64,000 bases of DNA from Isochrysis galbana (GCA_018136815.1 CM030934.1:5897087-5961086), one strand, 5' to 3'; shown: positions 10,009 to 21,049, counted from the stretch's first letter. Program-made: numbers and translations. Notes: generated by a model from the letters alone, not told the origin.

Positions 10009-11205
10009 ATGTCTCTGCTCTCCGCAGCGTTGATCAGCGTGTTCTCTCTCACCTCCTCCGACCTCGCTGCCCTCTGCGCCTCCACCGTCCGCCCCACCTC
10101 CTTCCTGTGCAGCCCAGCAGGCCGGCGCAAGATCGAGGCAGCGTGCCTCCAGCTGGAGCAGAGCTCTCAGCCTCCCTTATGGCCTCGCGATTTGATGCGC
10201 ATCGACGGCAAGTGGAAGCTACTCTACTCATCCACTCTCGCCGGGCCAGATGCACCCGCAGGACTCATCGACGCGCTGCCACAGCCGCCAGAAGCGCTCC
10301 TCGCTACGCTAGAATCGGCGCCCTTTGCGCCGAAGGCAGTCCGGCAGGACATTGATGTGATGCGACGCCGGGTGGTGAACGTCGTCACACTTTCGCCGTG
10401 GCCATCGGGAATGGTCGGCTCGCTCCTCACCGGCATTGGCGGCCAGTTTGCAGATCTTATCGAAGAGCTCCAGACCGCGACGGTCACCCTTGAGCTAGAC
10501 CACTCCTTCACTGCGAACGGAGATGGCTCCTCCGGAAGGTGTGCATGCTCTGCTCGTAAGACTGTGTGTCCCGCCACCAGCACAAGTAGCCCCTGAGAAT
10601 GGGTATGACCGGTCCACGACACTTGCTCTCGCTACACGCAGGCGCCAGGCAGCTGCCGGCTCGCGCATCACGCTCACCTTGGAGGAGGTCCGTCGGGCCT
10701 TAGAAGGCGATGAGTTTTCTGCTGGTCAGGAGTCGACTGTCGCCTCACTCTTTCCTCTCGATTCGCGTTTCGAGCTTCCCGAGCCCCTGCGTCCGCTTGC
10801 CGCAGGCGAATTTGAGGTGCGATGTCTCAGTATACCACGCGCACGGCACACATCTCGAGAGTGCACATCAGCTGGATCATTTTGTGTTGCATAGATCTAG
10901 CCAGGCGCGCGCCGCTACTGCAACGTTCGTCTTTTCCGTGGAGTCTGTCGATCTGCCCTCCCTTTGCTTTCCTCTTGCAGACGACTTTCTGCGACTCAAA
11001 ATTGCGCATTTCGAGGGGAGTGGCTCGCTTCCCCAGTGCGCCTACAGAACTGCGTATTTTCGTGCGTGATGATGCTGACCAAAAAGAGTGGGAGTCATGG
11101 CAGGAGGAAGAGGACGCCAAGACGGAGGCGAGCTCAGCTACAGCGTGGGAGGAAGCAGACAATGACGATCCCTACGAAAAGTACTTCGATGAAATGCCTG
11201 ATTGA
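10009..11205 (+). CDS. plastid lipid-associated protein (PAP/fibrillin family)
   Basis: Exons 10009-10538, 10642-10816 and 10981-11205 give 309 residues. The introns are 103 bp (phase 2) and 164 bp (phase 0), both GT-AG. Fibrillins coat plastoglobules or thylakoids and are linked to lipid and quinone handling. The family signature is visible at both ends: GKWKLLYSSTLAG near residues 67-79, and after the second intron TTFCDSKLRISRG followed by LRIFVRDD, which matches the conserved C-terminal 'T-Y/F-x-D-x-x-L-R-I-S-R-G' block and only appears when the second intron is removed. The N-terminus (MSLLSAALISVFSLTSSDLA) is hydrophobic and could be part of a targeting signal, but it is short for a bipartite plastid leader. 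The tail is acidic (EEEDAKTE... EADNDDPYEKYFDEMPD), unusual for the family. Confidence 0.85.
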
Positions 11206-11585
11206 GTCCGCACGTTGGCCCCTGCGTCTCATCGCAGCAACTTCCTTTGCCTCTTGCAAATACTCGCGCCTGCAAGTACTTGCGCTGCTTGCGTGTGTTT
11301 TTGTTCGGGGATGAGTGGATGCACCTCTAGGCAACCACCACAACCAAGTAGCAAGTAGCTGTGTGTAGTGTGGCCTCATGGATGCTGTCGTCCGTCGTTG
11401 GCAAGCTGGCGAAAGACATCATTCGCGGCAGGCTTTCGCCGCTTTCAATATCCGTTTGCAAATTTCACGCGCCGCTTTACATATTTCTGACCGCTGCCAA
11501 CACAGCACTCAAAACGTAAGACACTTCAACGAACAACTAAGTACTAAGTACTAGTAGTATATAAACTCTATTGTAGATTGTAGTA
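11206..11585. other. 3' flank of the fibrillin gene
   Basis: No gene recognised; a short ACTAAGTACTAGTAGTATATAA stretch precedes the next repeat. Confidence 0.3.
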
Positions 11586-11745
11586 ATATTCTCACCGCAC
11601 ATGCGGCTCTGGACCCACTACTTTCACGCAGCAAGCGTTCTACACCCCCACTCCCCCGGCCCTTTCCCCCTCGCCATCAAGCGACAGGCGGGTCCCCCCG
11701 TGCATTACTTGGTGCTGGGGATAGGGATAGGGGTAATGAACGGCT
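11586..11745 (-). repeat. 3'-end fragment of a SINE-like element
   Basis: Reads as reverse complement of the 3' end of the element at 25803-26572: CTCACCGCACATGCGG, then CTACACCCCCACTCCCCCGG. It matches 35565-35665 in orientation. It is cut at the internal side. Confidence 0.7.
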
Positions 11746-11767
11746 TATTCATGGTCCGATGGCCCCA

Positions 11768-13520
11768 ACTAAATTTATACTTAGTTCGCCCATGGGGGGG
11801 GCACAAGTCCCCCCTCTCTCCACTCCTCCCCTGCTGTGGGGGAGGAACCATCCACCCTCCTGGCATTAGGGGTAGGCATCTTTATCCATTGAAAATGCCC
11901 GATTTATCCATGAGAAATATCCAAGAAATATCCATCCGCCCCCCCCAAATATCCAAGCAAATATCCAATGTCCGCGTCACGCGCCGCTGCCGTTGCGCTT
12001 ATTGCGGTTATACCGCAACATCACCGACGCTTCCCCACTTGATCAGCTAAGGTACTAGCCCGATCAGCACCAAACAAACATTGCAACAATGAAAACACAC
12101 GTTCTGAAGAAGCTGGGTTTGGGGCTCAGACAAAGAGCCACCCTTGCAGCTAAGGCCCAAGTTGGGAACTTGGTGTGGTTAGATGCCCACCACCCAAGCA
12201 CCTGCTTGGTGAATTCCTTCACATTTGCATGGTCAATGTTAGTGTCCCCCGCCCCCCAAAAGGATAAAATTATCTCCCCCCCACCCCCCCACCCCCCCAA
12301 ATATCCAGGAAGTATCCGAGATATATCCATTTGGGACCCCCCCCCAGAGATATCCAAGACAAATATCCGGATAAAGATGCCTACCCCTACCTGGCATGCC
12401 TGATGGCTTGCCAGGAGCACACTGTCCTGCTGACCCATACCTCTCCCCACAGGCTTGCCTGAGCTAGCCCGCCCTGGCCTGTCGTGGCCAGCCCATCGCT
12501 GTGACCAAGCCTTCCTCCCCCTGGGCCCCCTTGATCAGGACCCCCCAGCCAGCTCCAATCGACCTGCAAGGGCGCGGAGCGCCAGCGAGGGAGAGGCTGG
12601 AGGGGTCAGGGCCATGCCCCAGCCTCACCCGCCCCCTAAGCTGTGCTCCTAGGCCCCTGCAGGCCACCAGGGGACCTGAAGAGGGGCCGCAGGCGCGCGC
12701 CATGGGCCCCTGTCGCAGGGAAGAGAGGAGTGTTACGGATGCCCCTCCGCCCTCTCCCGTGTTTACTTTCTAAGTCCTGTGGGATCTCCCCTCTTCTCTC
12801 TCTCTTCACGTGAGGAGAGGCGACGGGCCTCCTCTCTTCTTTTCTCTTTCCCCTCTCTTTTTCTCCCCCTCACGCGCTCACTCTGTTTACGTTAGTATTA
12901 TACGTGTTACTGTGAGTGTGCGTGAGGTAGTGGTGTTTGTTTGGGGTTTGTAAAGAGAATTTTATCCGGTTCTGTTCCGAAGAGAGCGCGAGCGATGGCG
13001 TCGTTCTCTCTCCTCTCGGTCGCCCTGGTCACCATGATGGTGCTAGGGCGATAAGGAGGAAAAGGGAAGAGGGAGGGGAGGGGGGAGCGGCAGCTCTCCC
13101 CCCCACCCCCCGGCGCTAACGTGTCTTCTTGCCCTGTTTAGGTAAAAGACAGGGGGCGCCAGAGCCAAGAGAGAAGGGCCGCCCTTTTACGTGGCCAATG
13201 AATGACCAATGAGTTTCATTGCCTCCGCAACCTGATGATCCTGGCCTGAAGACGGGAGTGTTAGATGTATTCTACTTCTATGGTTATGTTTATTTACAAG
13301 TCTTCGATTATTATTGTGAACGGACGCTAGGGACTATGGACATTTGCATGGCTCAACTTGAGTTTGTTCCATATTCGCCGACGGAACGTGACCTTCTGAG
13401 GCACCACCATCAACCAAGGTGTAAGGGCAAATGCGTTGCGGTCTGTTGTGATAGTGCGGGGCTAGTGGCAGTAGTGGTACTAACACTCAGAGGTTTTATT
13501 ATTACTTTGTGCAACATGTG
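11768..13520 (+). mobile_element. dispersed SINE-like element, long version, interrupted by a hAT MITE
   Basis: Begins with an imperfect palindrome AACTAAATTTATACTTAGTT followed by CGCCCATGGGG, as at 25804 and 48447. After the MITE (11867-12389) it resumes with the same sequence as the other copies (GCATGCCTGATGGCTTGCC). Its distal part, GCTAACGTGTCTTCTTGCCC and GGGGCTAGTGGCAGTAGTGG, matches the reverse-strand copy at 60.13-60.81 kb. No protein-coding capacity is visible; GC-rich with CCCC/GGGG blocks. I cannot place the right end exactly. Confidence 0.6.
11867..12389. mobile_element. non-autonomous hAT-type MITE, 523 bp
   Basis: Perfect 21-bp terminal inverted repeats, starting TAGGGGTAGGCATC at 11867 and ending in its complement at 12389. 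They are flanked by an 8-bp direct duplication CCTGGCAT at 11859-11866 and 12390-12397. Uninterrupted copies of the host repeat have this octamer only once. An 8-bp duplication with TAGGG-type ends is characteristic of hAT transposons. The interior contains many ATATCC repeats and no ORF of note, so it is non-autonomous. Confidence 0.88.
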
Positions 13521-13635
13521 CGCCCTACTTCTACTTCTACTCGTATGCATATGCAAGATACATCCACCTATGATCAATCTACCGGGGAGTAGCGCTTAGC
13601 TAGACGGCACAACAAGGAGAGCAAGGGGCAAATGT
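13521..13635. other. intergenic
   Basis: Short spacer upstream (on the plus strand) of the end of the transferase gene; nothing recognised. Confidence 0.3.
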
Positions 13636-16600
13636 CTAGTACACCTTAGACAGCTTCGGGTGGTCCCGCCAGGCGCGGAAGTGCCGCCATGCATCAGCAC
13701 TCGGTTCTCCTAGACCAAAGTCCTCGCGACCTCGCACGATGTGGCCCAAGGTCTTGCCTGTCCCCCTCCTTCGCGCGAGACGCCGACCAACCTCACGGAG
13801 ATCGTGCGAAAACTCCGTTGCCGACGCATTAAGATCCGCAAAGGAAGCAGATGCGTGGGCGAGGGCGGCATGCACCGCGCAGGTGCCACTGAATAGGGAA
13901 CTGGCTCTCCTCGCCGCGTCGGATGGAAGCGCCAAAATAGAGGGCAACGAGTCGCCCACGCCAAGTTCGATTCGCAAAATCGACGCCGAGGCGAATGGCT
14001 CCACGGAAAGAAGCTGGAGCGTGCGAGTCGCATCAATAGCTTTACCGTCGCTACTGCGGGGAATGTCGTTGAGAGAGATGGTAACGATGGCGGCGGTATG
14101 ATTAGACGCACCCGAAAGGAGCGCGGCATTTCGCTCGGCCAGAGAGGCATGGACGGTGCCAATGCAGTTTGCTTGCCTCCTATTGAGGTGTCGGCCGTAA
14201 ATTGGGGTGCAACAGAAGTTCCCGTCCTCCGTGGCGGCGGGAGGTGCATCGAGTAAGGAAGAGCTGACGGTGCCTTCGGCGTCAAAAGAGGATTCGCCGT
14301 CTTCAGCTCCCGAGGCGAGATTACCACTCTCGAAATCGTCACTGCTACCTCCCTCGAGCAATGGGGCGCGAGGGCTCGTGCCACCGCATCGACCGATCGC
14401 AATGCCCACCCCGCCAAACGGCCAGCGCTCTCCCGGTGTCTGCCATACGGCTCGAAATCCTTTCCTCTGCATGACAGCCCATGGGGAATCACAGTGTACG
14501 CGCGGTCGCACGGCCACTCGGCGCAGTAGAGCGCCTAGAGTCGCAAGCCGAGCGCGTGTCTTCAGGTCATGGTCCAGGAAGGCTGCTCCCGTCGTGAGGA
14601 CCGGGGTGGAGCCAGGGCCGACGAGCTCGATCAACCGAATACGGGATAGGCTATCGCCGGCGTTGACAGGGTCAATCCTTGTCGAGGATTGAGCTGCACC
14701 CGCAGGCTGTGTCGAGGGGACGGGCGAGCCCACTGGCTGCAGTGCCCAGGTGGACCAGCAAAGGCTGGCTTCGGCTTGGCTGCAATGACCCTGCAGGAGC
14801 TCCATTGGAAGCACCCCGGTGACGTCGGTGCTATTGGCCGGCAGCTTTTCTTCTAGGCGGACGTGAGCGACCACTTCATCCGCTTCGAAGCGCCACATGC
14901 CGAGTGCCTGCATGAGTGCTACTTTCGTTCCTGAGGCATCACCTCCCACAAAGTGTGCAAAGACAGGCGGATGAGGTCCGAGCCATGCGCCCGACCATCC
15001 GGCGAGCTCACCGACGCCCGTACCGTGCCAAGAAGAGATGACATCACCCGGCACAGTTGCCATCGTCTCCGGCGGTGGATCCGGCGATCCTGGTGTCGGG
15101 TCGAAAAGCTTGAGAGGCGCGTAATGCGCCGTTCGGTCTCCATCCGCGTCCGCAGCCATGCGATGGCAGTCGTCAGTGGGGTAGAAGGCCTTCGCAAAAC
15201 CACCCTTGTCCAACAATTTATAGTTGTAGGGAATGAGCTTGCGGAAGACTGGCCGCCCACAGCACGATGACGCGAGCACATCAGACATCACCTGTGACGT
15301 TGAGGATGGAGGTGTTGCACATTGGCAAGATGAGCCCACTAGGAGAATGACTACGGGTTGAGGTGCAACTAAAGGTGGATAAAAGATCTGATTGGAGTGT
15401 ATGCATCGTGAGAGGAGGAATTCTGGTTCCGGCGCAAGCGCTCGAGGACGGGAGAGTATCGTGCTCATCGAGGTGGAGGGCACCAAGCTCGGGGACGGCA
15501 CCTTTTGGTCTTGGGCGGACGTCCAACGTCTTGGCGTGTGCGGAGGGGCAGTAACACCGGCAGCATCAGTAGCGTTGAAGAATGTGCCCGAATCGCCGTA
15601 CGTAGCGGCTGCATTAGGCGAGCAAAAGCTTTGTTCTCGCCGGATAGTCTCGCGCACGATCCATTGTGCCCTGAGAGAGGAGCGCAGCGGCGTTGGTATG
15701 TCATAACAAGTCTCAAGGTTGCCCACTCTAAGGAGAGATTGCAGGGTGTGACCACTCGACCCGTCTCGTTGGGGGATCAAACATGGCGAGTGGCTCACCT
15801 GCCACCATCAGAGCAGTTGTTGCAATACATGAATCCAATGTTGACCTCGTCACACATGTTGCGGTGGTCGAGCGAGTAGAGTAGGGTGTGGCGTGACAAC
15901 GGCAACGCCTTGAGCACTGCGTATGGATTACCCTGCAATGTAATGTCGCCGTCGAGAGCCAAGGTGTTGACGCCGAGGGCAATGAGACGCACCATGTAGT
16001 GATGGCGCAAATACCAAAGCGTGCGCACCGCATTCTTGCGGGCGCACCCAGGCACCTGTCAAAGGCGAGTGAGCACAATGCGACTGCGGAGTCACAGGCG
16101 GCTCCGAAGACACGGGCGCGAGTTGGGCCAACACAATGCTGCCCCGCAGCAGGTGAGTTCCTGGAGCATAGCAGGCGTACCTGCCATGAAGTCCAGCCGC
16201 ACGATATGCGCTGTGGGGACGAGAACAAGGCGTCGCAGTGCGTTCCCGACGTCGAGATGACGAGCGAATGTTCAATACCGACCGAGCGCAAGGACAACAC
16301 CATGTTGGCCACCTGACCAAAGCACGGGAGGCGCAGGACAGGCTCAAGGCCCGAGCTCTTCCAATGCAAGCTAGCTGGACACCCCCGCAATACCCAGCTA
16401 GCATGGACGTCCATGCGGCAATACCAAAGGAAGACGACTCGAATGGCAAGGACTGCAAGGGGAAAGACAATCAGCAAGTTTTTCGGATCGACGCGGGATG
16501 GAGCCGGACTCGTGTTGGATATGCCTCCACGAGTGCCCTCCTAGTGTACCGAGGGCCATGGCTTACCCATGCAGTACCGATTTCGTTTGCATAGGTCAGC

Positions 16601-18759
16601 ACAAGCTCTCGCCTCTCACCCTGACCGGGCCGCCAGGAGCGCGCGGCCACGGCGGCCTCAAGTTGTCCCGGAAGCTCCAGATCGCCGCCGTGGTATGGTT
16701 GCAGGTCTCTGCAGCTGAGCCAGCGCGCAACACCATTCCTTGGCCCACGGCACTCTTCAGGAAGCTCGTCCACTAGTGCTGGGAACCCCACGGCTCGCAA
16801 TCGCTTGAGTTTACTCCCATGAGCCGAGCTCGGGATCCCGCTCGCAGCCGCTTTGGCACTAGCCGGATCTGAGAGCTTTCCGCTGCGAGAAGCCTCGGCA
16901 TCATCGGCAGCCGCGGGCGCTCGGAGGCCGAGCTGCTCATCCAGCTGCGAAAAGTCAACGGGCGCAGGGTACTGTGTCGCGTTTGTTGCGAGAATCAGAC
17001 GGGCAGCAAGGGCCCGGGCATATTGTGCCTTCGCGGTCGCGTTGCGATCGATCTCCGGGATGACGGTACACCTGTGGCTGGAGCCCCCATGACCACGGCA
17101 GATGTCCCCGGCGCCGTTGCGGTAGCCGTGATAGCCCCTTCGGCAGCAGAGATTGGTGCCACAGTACTCACACACGGGAGCGTCGCCGCATCTCCGGAAG
17201 CAGGGTAGGTTGAAGAACTTGACCGAATTGGGTTCCAACACTAACCGCACAAATTCGTCTATGGCGGCCTCGTCTCCACCGCGACCTTCTGCTGCCATGG
17301 CGTGGAGCTCTGAAGCAGCCACTGCTGCCTTATGAGAGTGCTTTGCAGCTGTGGCGGCTGCCGAAGCCGCGCACTCCGCAGGCTTTGGCACCGGCGATCC
17401 GTCACTTGGCGGGTACCTGCACTCGTCCGCACGCAGCTCCTCCGCAAGTGTGGGCTCCCAGGCGTCCCACATATTCTTCAGCATTGTGCTCGCAAGGCGT
17501 GTCTGCTTGACCCGTGTGCCGGCTGGCAGAGCGTTGGTGCTACCCACACCGCTCGGTCCGGACGTGCCACGCGCCGCGCAGTCCTGGCCTTGGCATGCCC
17601 AAATGGTGCCGGATTCGTCCCAGGTGGTTGTGGCGGCCTCGCCTGCCTCGTCCACCGGGGGCATGTGCCGCCGATCAGGCGTGGCGAGCTGGCGAGTGCT
17701 GTAGTCATAGACGGGGACGCTTTGCACCAGATCAAAGAGACACTCGTTGCTTCCCCCAGTGCACGGCGGCGGCGGCGGCGGTGGCGGTAAAGATGGCTGG
17801 ACTGGAGGCGGCGGCGGCGGGGACTTGAGCGTGCTCATTAACGCCTTTTGCTCTCGATCGATCTCGTCTGTCGCACGCTGCAGCTCCTTTTCCTGGACAA
17901 ACACCGGGACTTTGGCGACGAGCCGAGACGCGAGAGCCCAGCTGGCGCTCTCAGCCGCCGATAATTGTGGACACCCTGCCTGCACTGAGCCCCCTGTAGC
18001 GCTAACGCCGGCAAGCCGCAGCGCGTCCAAAATCTGATTAAGCCCATTGCCACCGAGTGGCGATGAGAGCCATGTCTGCGCGTCGCCGCTCTTGATCACG
18101 CACCCACTTGACGAGGTAATAGTCGCCGGCGAGGGACTTGCAGCTGCCAAGGAGCTCGCCGGGCTGCTCACCGAGCTCGCCGGGCTGCTCACCGAGCTCG
18201 CCGGGCTGCTCACCGAGCTCGCCGGGCTGCTCACCGAGCTCGCCGGGCTGCTCACCGAGCTCGCCGGGCTGCTCACCGAGCTCGCCGGGCTGCTCACCGA
18301 GCTCGCCGGGCTGCTCACCGAGCTCGCCGGGCTGCTCACCGAGCTCGCCGGGCTGCTCACCGAGCTCGCCGGGATGCTCAACGAGCTCGCCGGGATGCTC
18401 ACCGAGCTCGCCGGGCTGCTCACCGAGCTCGCCGGGCTGCTCACCGAGCTCCCCGGGCTGAGTGATCCAGCCACAGGACTCGCGCTACCAGAGTGCACGT
18501 GCGTGCTGCGCGTGTGTGCCCACCTCGTCGGGTCGGTCAGCTCGGCCGGGCTGTGCTGTGTACGCTGCCCCTCCCTCGCGCCCCTCGAGAACGCTCCCGG
18601 CCTAGGCTGCGCCGCAGCGGCCCTGGCGTCCTCGACGGCCACCGTGGTGCGTGCATTCCAAGTGAAGACGAGGCTTAGGAGGGCAAGGGCAGCGAGGGCG
18701 GCGGCGGTGCGCGAGCGGAGCGCACGGCCGAGACGGGAGCTCCCGCCGGCCCCACGCAT
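13636..18759 (-). CDS. large type II nucleotide-sugar transferase with minisatellite stalk
   Basis: Exons (minus) 18759-16567, 16312-16181, 16055-15799 and 15670-13636 encode about 1,538 residues. Introns of 254, 125 and 128 bp are GT-AG and restore the domain. The ATG at 18759 starts MRGAGGSS, and a hydrophobic anchor TAAALAALALLSLVFTW follows. Next comes a stalk of about 15 SSVSSPA-type repeats, a polyproline linker, and a Cys-rich module (NLPCFRRCGDAPVCEYCG, then CCRRGYHGY). The catalytic region spans exons 1-4: LVLTYANEIGTAWVANMVLSL, then VNTLALDGDITLQGNP (DxD motif), NIGFMYCNNC, WIVRETIRREQ and FAHFVGG...K...M..LGMW. This matches the Nucleotid_trans (PF03407-like) fold of Golgi glycosyltransferases. 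The C-terminal ~430 residues are unassigned. A fifth intron, 15501-15292 (210 bp, in frame and stop-free), is possible and would join QDQK to VMSDVLAS. Substrate unknown. Confidence 0.8.
18148..18470 (-). repeat. 21-bp coding minisatellite, about 15 units
   Basis: Tandem 21-bp units (plus-strand core GAGCTCGCCGGGCTGCTCAC) encode the SSVSSPA heptad of the transferase stalk on the minus strand. Central units are identical; a few, such as those giving SSVSIPA and SSLSIPA, carry single changes. The repeat keeps frame, so copy number can vary without breaking the gene. A Ser/Pro-rich heptad suits an O-glycosylated stalk (inference). Confidence 0.95.
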
Positions 18760-19085
18760 TCTCCTGCTCCCTCCCTCCCTGCCTCTCTCTCCCTCCACAC
18801 ACACCCCTTCCACTCCCTCCCCCTGCCCCTCGGCCGCCGCGCCCGCGCCCGCCGCTTCCCCTCCCCCCCTCCCCCCCGTCTCCCTCTCTCTCTCCCTCTG
18901 TCGCTTTCCCTCCTCCTCCTCTCTCGCTTTCTCCTGTGTTCTCTTCTCTTTCTAATCTAGTGCTTTCCATCCCGCCAGCTGTGGTGTTGACTCGCCCTCT
19001 CTCTCTCTTCTTCCGGATCCAATCAATAGAGTAGAGTAGAGCTCATCAGGATGGGGAACCTCTTCGTGTCAATTGTATTGTACTC

Positions 19086-19349
19086 CTACCATATATTAAA
19101 AAAAATTCGACCGCGACCACCGAAAAAGAGGCACTCGTCGCCATAACTGCACCCCCTTTTCTTGATACACGCTGGGACCGTACGGCACTTTTGGTCGGAA
19201 CACACGAGATCGTGACAACAGTCTCCATCGTTTGCACACTCTCCATCCACATCCTTACATCTGTCTGGCTGCTTCTTCGTGAGTACCAACTCCACGACGG
19301 TGACGACGACCGTGGTAGCCGGCCAAGGAGAGGAGGGCGCGCCCCGCAT
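19086..19349 (-). CDS. small Cys-rich, cystine-knot-like protein
   Basis: An 87-codon ATG ORF. Residues about 31-55 carry C-x6-C-x5-CC-x4-C-x4-C (within CKDVDGECANDGDCCHDL and VCSDQKC), the spacing of inhibitor-cystine-knot (knottin) folds. Three more Cys follow (ACIKKRGCSYGDEC). The N-terminus has a hydrophobic run TVVVTVVELVL that could act as a secretion signal but is preceded by prolines and is not a clean signal peptide. Knottins act as protease inhibitors, antimicrobials or venom components; nothing here says which, and I do not claim toxicity. An upstream exon supplying a better leader is possible. Confidence 0.45.
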   Translation of the reverse strand: MRGAPSSPWPATTVVVTVVELVLTKKQPDRCKDVDGECANDGDCCHDLVCSDQKCRTVPACIKKRGCSYGDECLFFGGRGRIFFNIW

Positions 19350-19534
19350 CGTCCTCGTCGTGCGTGGGTGCTGAACGTTCCCTGCAAGTGGAGCAGGTTG
19401 AGGACGCCGCGCGTGGGTCGCCCGGGCGAGTCGAAAAAGCTGACGGCCTCAAGGAGGAAGCGCGCGCCGGTGCCGCTGAGGTCATTCCACACGAGGAGCA
19501 GGTTGAGGAGGGACCGGAGGATCTTCATTGGTAG

Positions 19535-19777
19535 TCATGGAAACGAGTTATCGTCTACTGGGGCGGTGTCGCCGCTGTTAGCTACACGCAGAGAAAAAAA
19601 GTCGGCGCCGTACCGCCCCTCGAGCCCGTCCGCCTGACGCAAGAGCTCTCGCCCCGATTCGCGGAGGCGCTCCACCGCCTCCAAGGCGGCGACTGGCGCC
19701 GGTCGCGGAGGGGGCGACCCGCCCCTGGGGCGCGTGCTGCCGGAGATGAGGCCCAGGAAGGCCTTCCAGGGCGCCAT
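19535..19777 (-). CDS. short ORF, possibly first exon of an Snf7/CHMP-like gene
   Basis: Eighty codons from an ATG. The segment VAALEAVERLRESGRELLRQ followed by ADGLEGR resembles the N-terminal helix of Snf7/CHMP4-type ESCRT-III subunits (basic start, then xxEAIxxLRExxxxLxxKxxxLE). A donor-like GTACGG follows directly after that helix. I could not find convincing downstream exons, so this may be a fragment or chance resemblance. Confidence 0.2.
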   Translation of the reverse strand: MAPWKAFLGLISGSTRPRGGSPPPRPAPVAALEAVERLRESGRELLRQADGLEGRYGADFFSLRVANSGDTAPVDDNSFP

Positions 19778-19814
19778 TGTCTGGGAATATGTGAATATCG
19801 GCGGTCACATAAGT

Positions 19815-20240
19815 CTAGCTACGCGCATCTGCAAATATCTCCCATTGGCTCCCCCTCGCCCCAGGCGGGTCTGCCGGACTCCCCTCTCTGCTGGTTGGTC
19901 TCTCTGCTGGTCTCTCTGCTAATCTCCCTGCTGGTCTCCCTGCTGGTCTCCCTGCTGGTCTCTCTGCTGGTACTCTGGTGGTGTCTCTGCTGGTGTCTTT
20001 GCTGGTGTCTCTGTCCCTGCTGTCCTCGTTCGCTGTCCTCGTCTTGGTCGTCGTCGTTCCTCCCTTCTGCCACTGGGATGTTCTGTCCTGCGTCGCCTGT
20101 TTTGGTTGGTGCGCCGGGCGGCGTGGTCCTTCGTTCCTTTTTCTTCGGTTTCCGGGGCGGAATTGATTTGCGCAATCCGCTGCGACTAAAATCTCCCACG
20201 GGCCGGAAGCACTCTTGGAGATGAAGTCCGGCTCAATCAA
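19815..20240 (-). other. low-complexity ORF region with CTGGTCTC repeats
   Basis: On the minus strand two overlapping frames are open (repeats of RPAGRPAG or SRETSRET) because of an 11-12-bp CTGGTCTCCCTG/CTGGTCTCTCTG array at 19893-19975. The upstream part reads SGPWEILVAADCANQFRPGN, which looks coding but is not recognised. It might be a retroelement ORF remnant. Confidence 0.3.
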
Positions 20241-20731
20241 GGTCCAAGTTGTTCCGTCATACCGTCATATGACACTTGCCATGGAACTGAGTATGATGTC
20301 ATACATCTGATATCATATGATACTTGCTCACTTGCTCCAAACATCTACACTTATAAACCCGCCATTATGATAAAAATCTTCTTACTCAGTACTTAGAATC
20401 GGATGCTGCATGCTGCTGCTCGATGACTAACCATTTCAAGCTCCCAGCACAGCGGCACTCCTGGAGCGTCTCCACATGGCGCCGCCCCCACTCCACGGCG
20501 ATGTGGTACTCGTCATCGCCGTCGTCGCCGCCGCCATCGTTGCTGCACATCAGGTTGGCGGCCATGGGGGGGGGGGGAGGGCTCGGAGCTGGGAGCGCCG
20601 GTATTTCCGTATTTCCCGCGCCCGAACTTGTACGAGTAAAACTAGTTGAATTGTAGCCTCTAGTCTTGTCATATGACACTCAGTATCAGGTCTAGAGCAA
20701 CTAATACTGAGATATCATATATGATATCATA
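20241..20731. repeat. palindrome-rich flank with GATATCATATGATAC and GTCATATGACAC repeats
   Basis: Two blocks (20264-20335 and 20667-20731) share CATATGACAC and ATATCATAT motifs, partly palindromic (GATATCATATATGATATC at 20711-20728). Between them lies a minus-strand ORF (20386-20679) with an acidic then basic stretch but no known domain. Confidence 0.5.
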
Positions 20732-21049
20732 TGTTACCCCCCAGGAGCCAACGCCCCCCGATAGCTATCGGGGGCCCCCGATAGCTATCGGGGGGAAATT
20801 TTTTCCCGATCGCCAACAGCCCCCCCGAGAGCTACCGGGGGACCGAGAAAATCCCCCGAGAGCTATCGGGGGATAGCTCCTGGGGGGTGCCGTAAGCGGA
20901 CCCCCCGATAGCTATCGGGGGAAGAGGAAATCCCCCGATAGCAAACGGGGGGTTCCTCCTCTCTTTGGCTCGCTCTCCTTCTCTCTCTCTTCCCCCCTCC
21001 TATCCTCTGTTCTCCTTTCTCCTCTTTTCTTTGTTCTCTTTCTCCCCCC

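Noticed and set aside
9216-10355. ORFs passing through the N gap
   Set aside because: Undefined residues and (AG)n/(CT)n dipeptides; the true start of the fibrillin is the ATG at 10009.
13219-13599. 126-codon ORF with a hydrophobic C-terminal stretch
   Set aside because: It starts with TTG, and most of it overlaps sequence shared with the element copy at 60.1 kb.
18047-18955. 302-codon plus-strand ORF with ELAGLLT repeats
   Set aside because: Antisense of the transferase minisatellite. The minus-strand frame has the anchor, the domains and the splice-consistent continuation.
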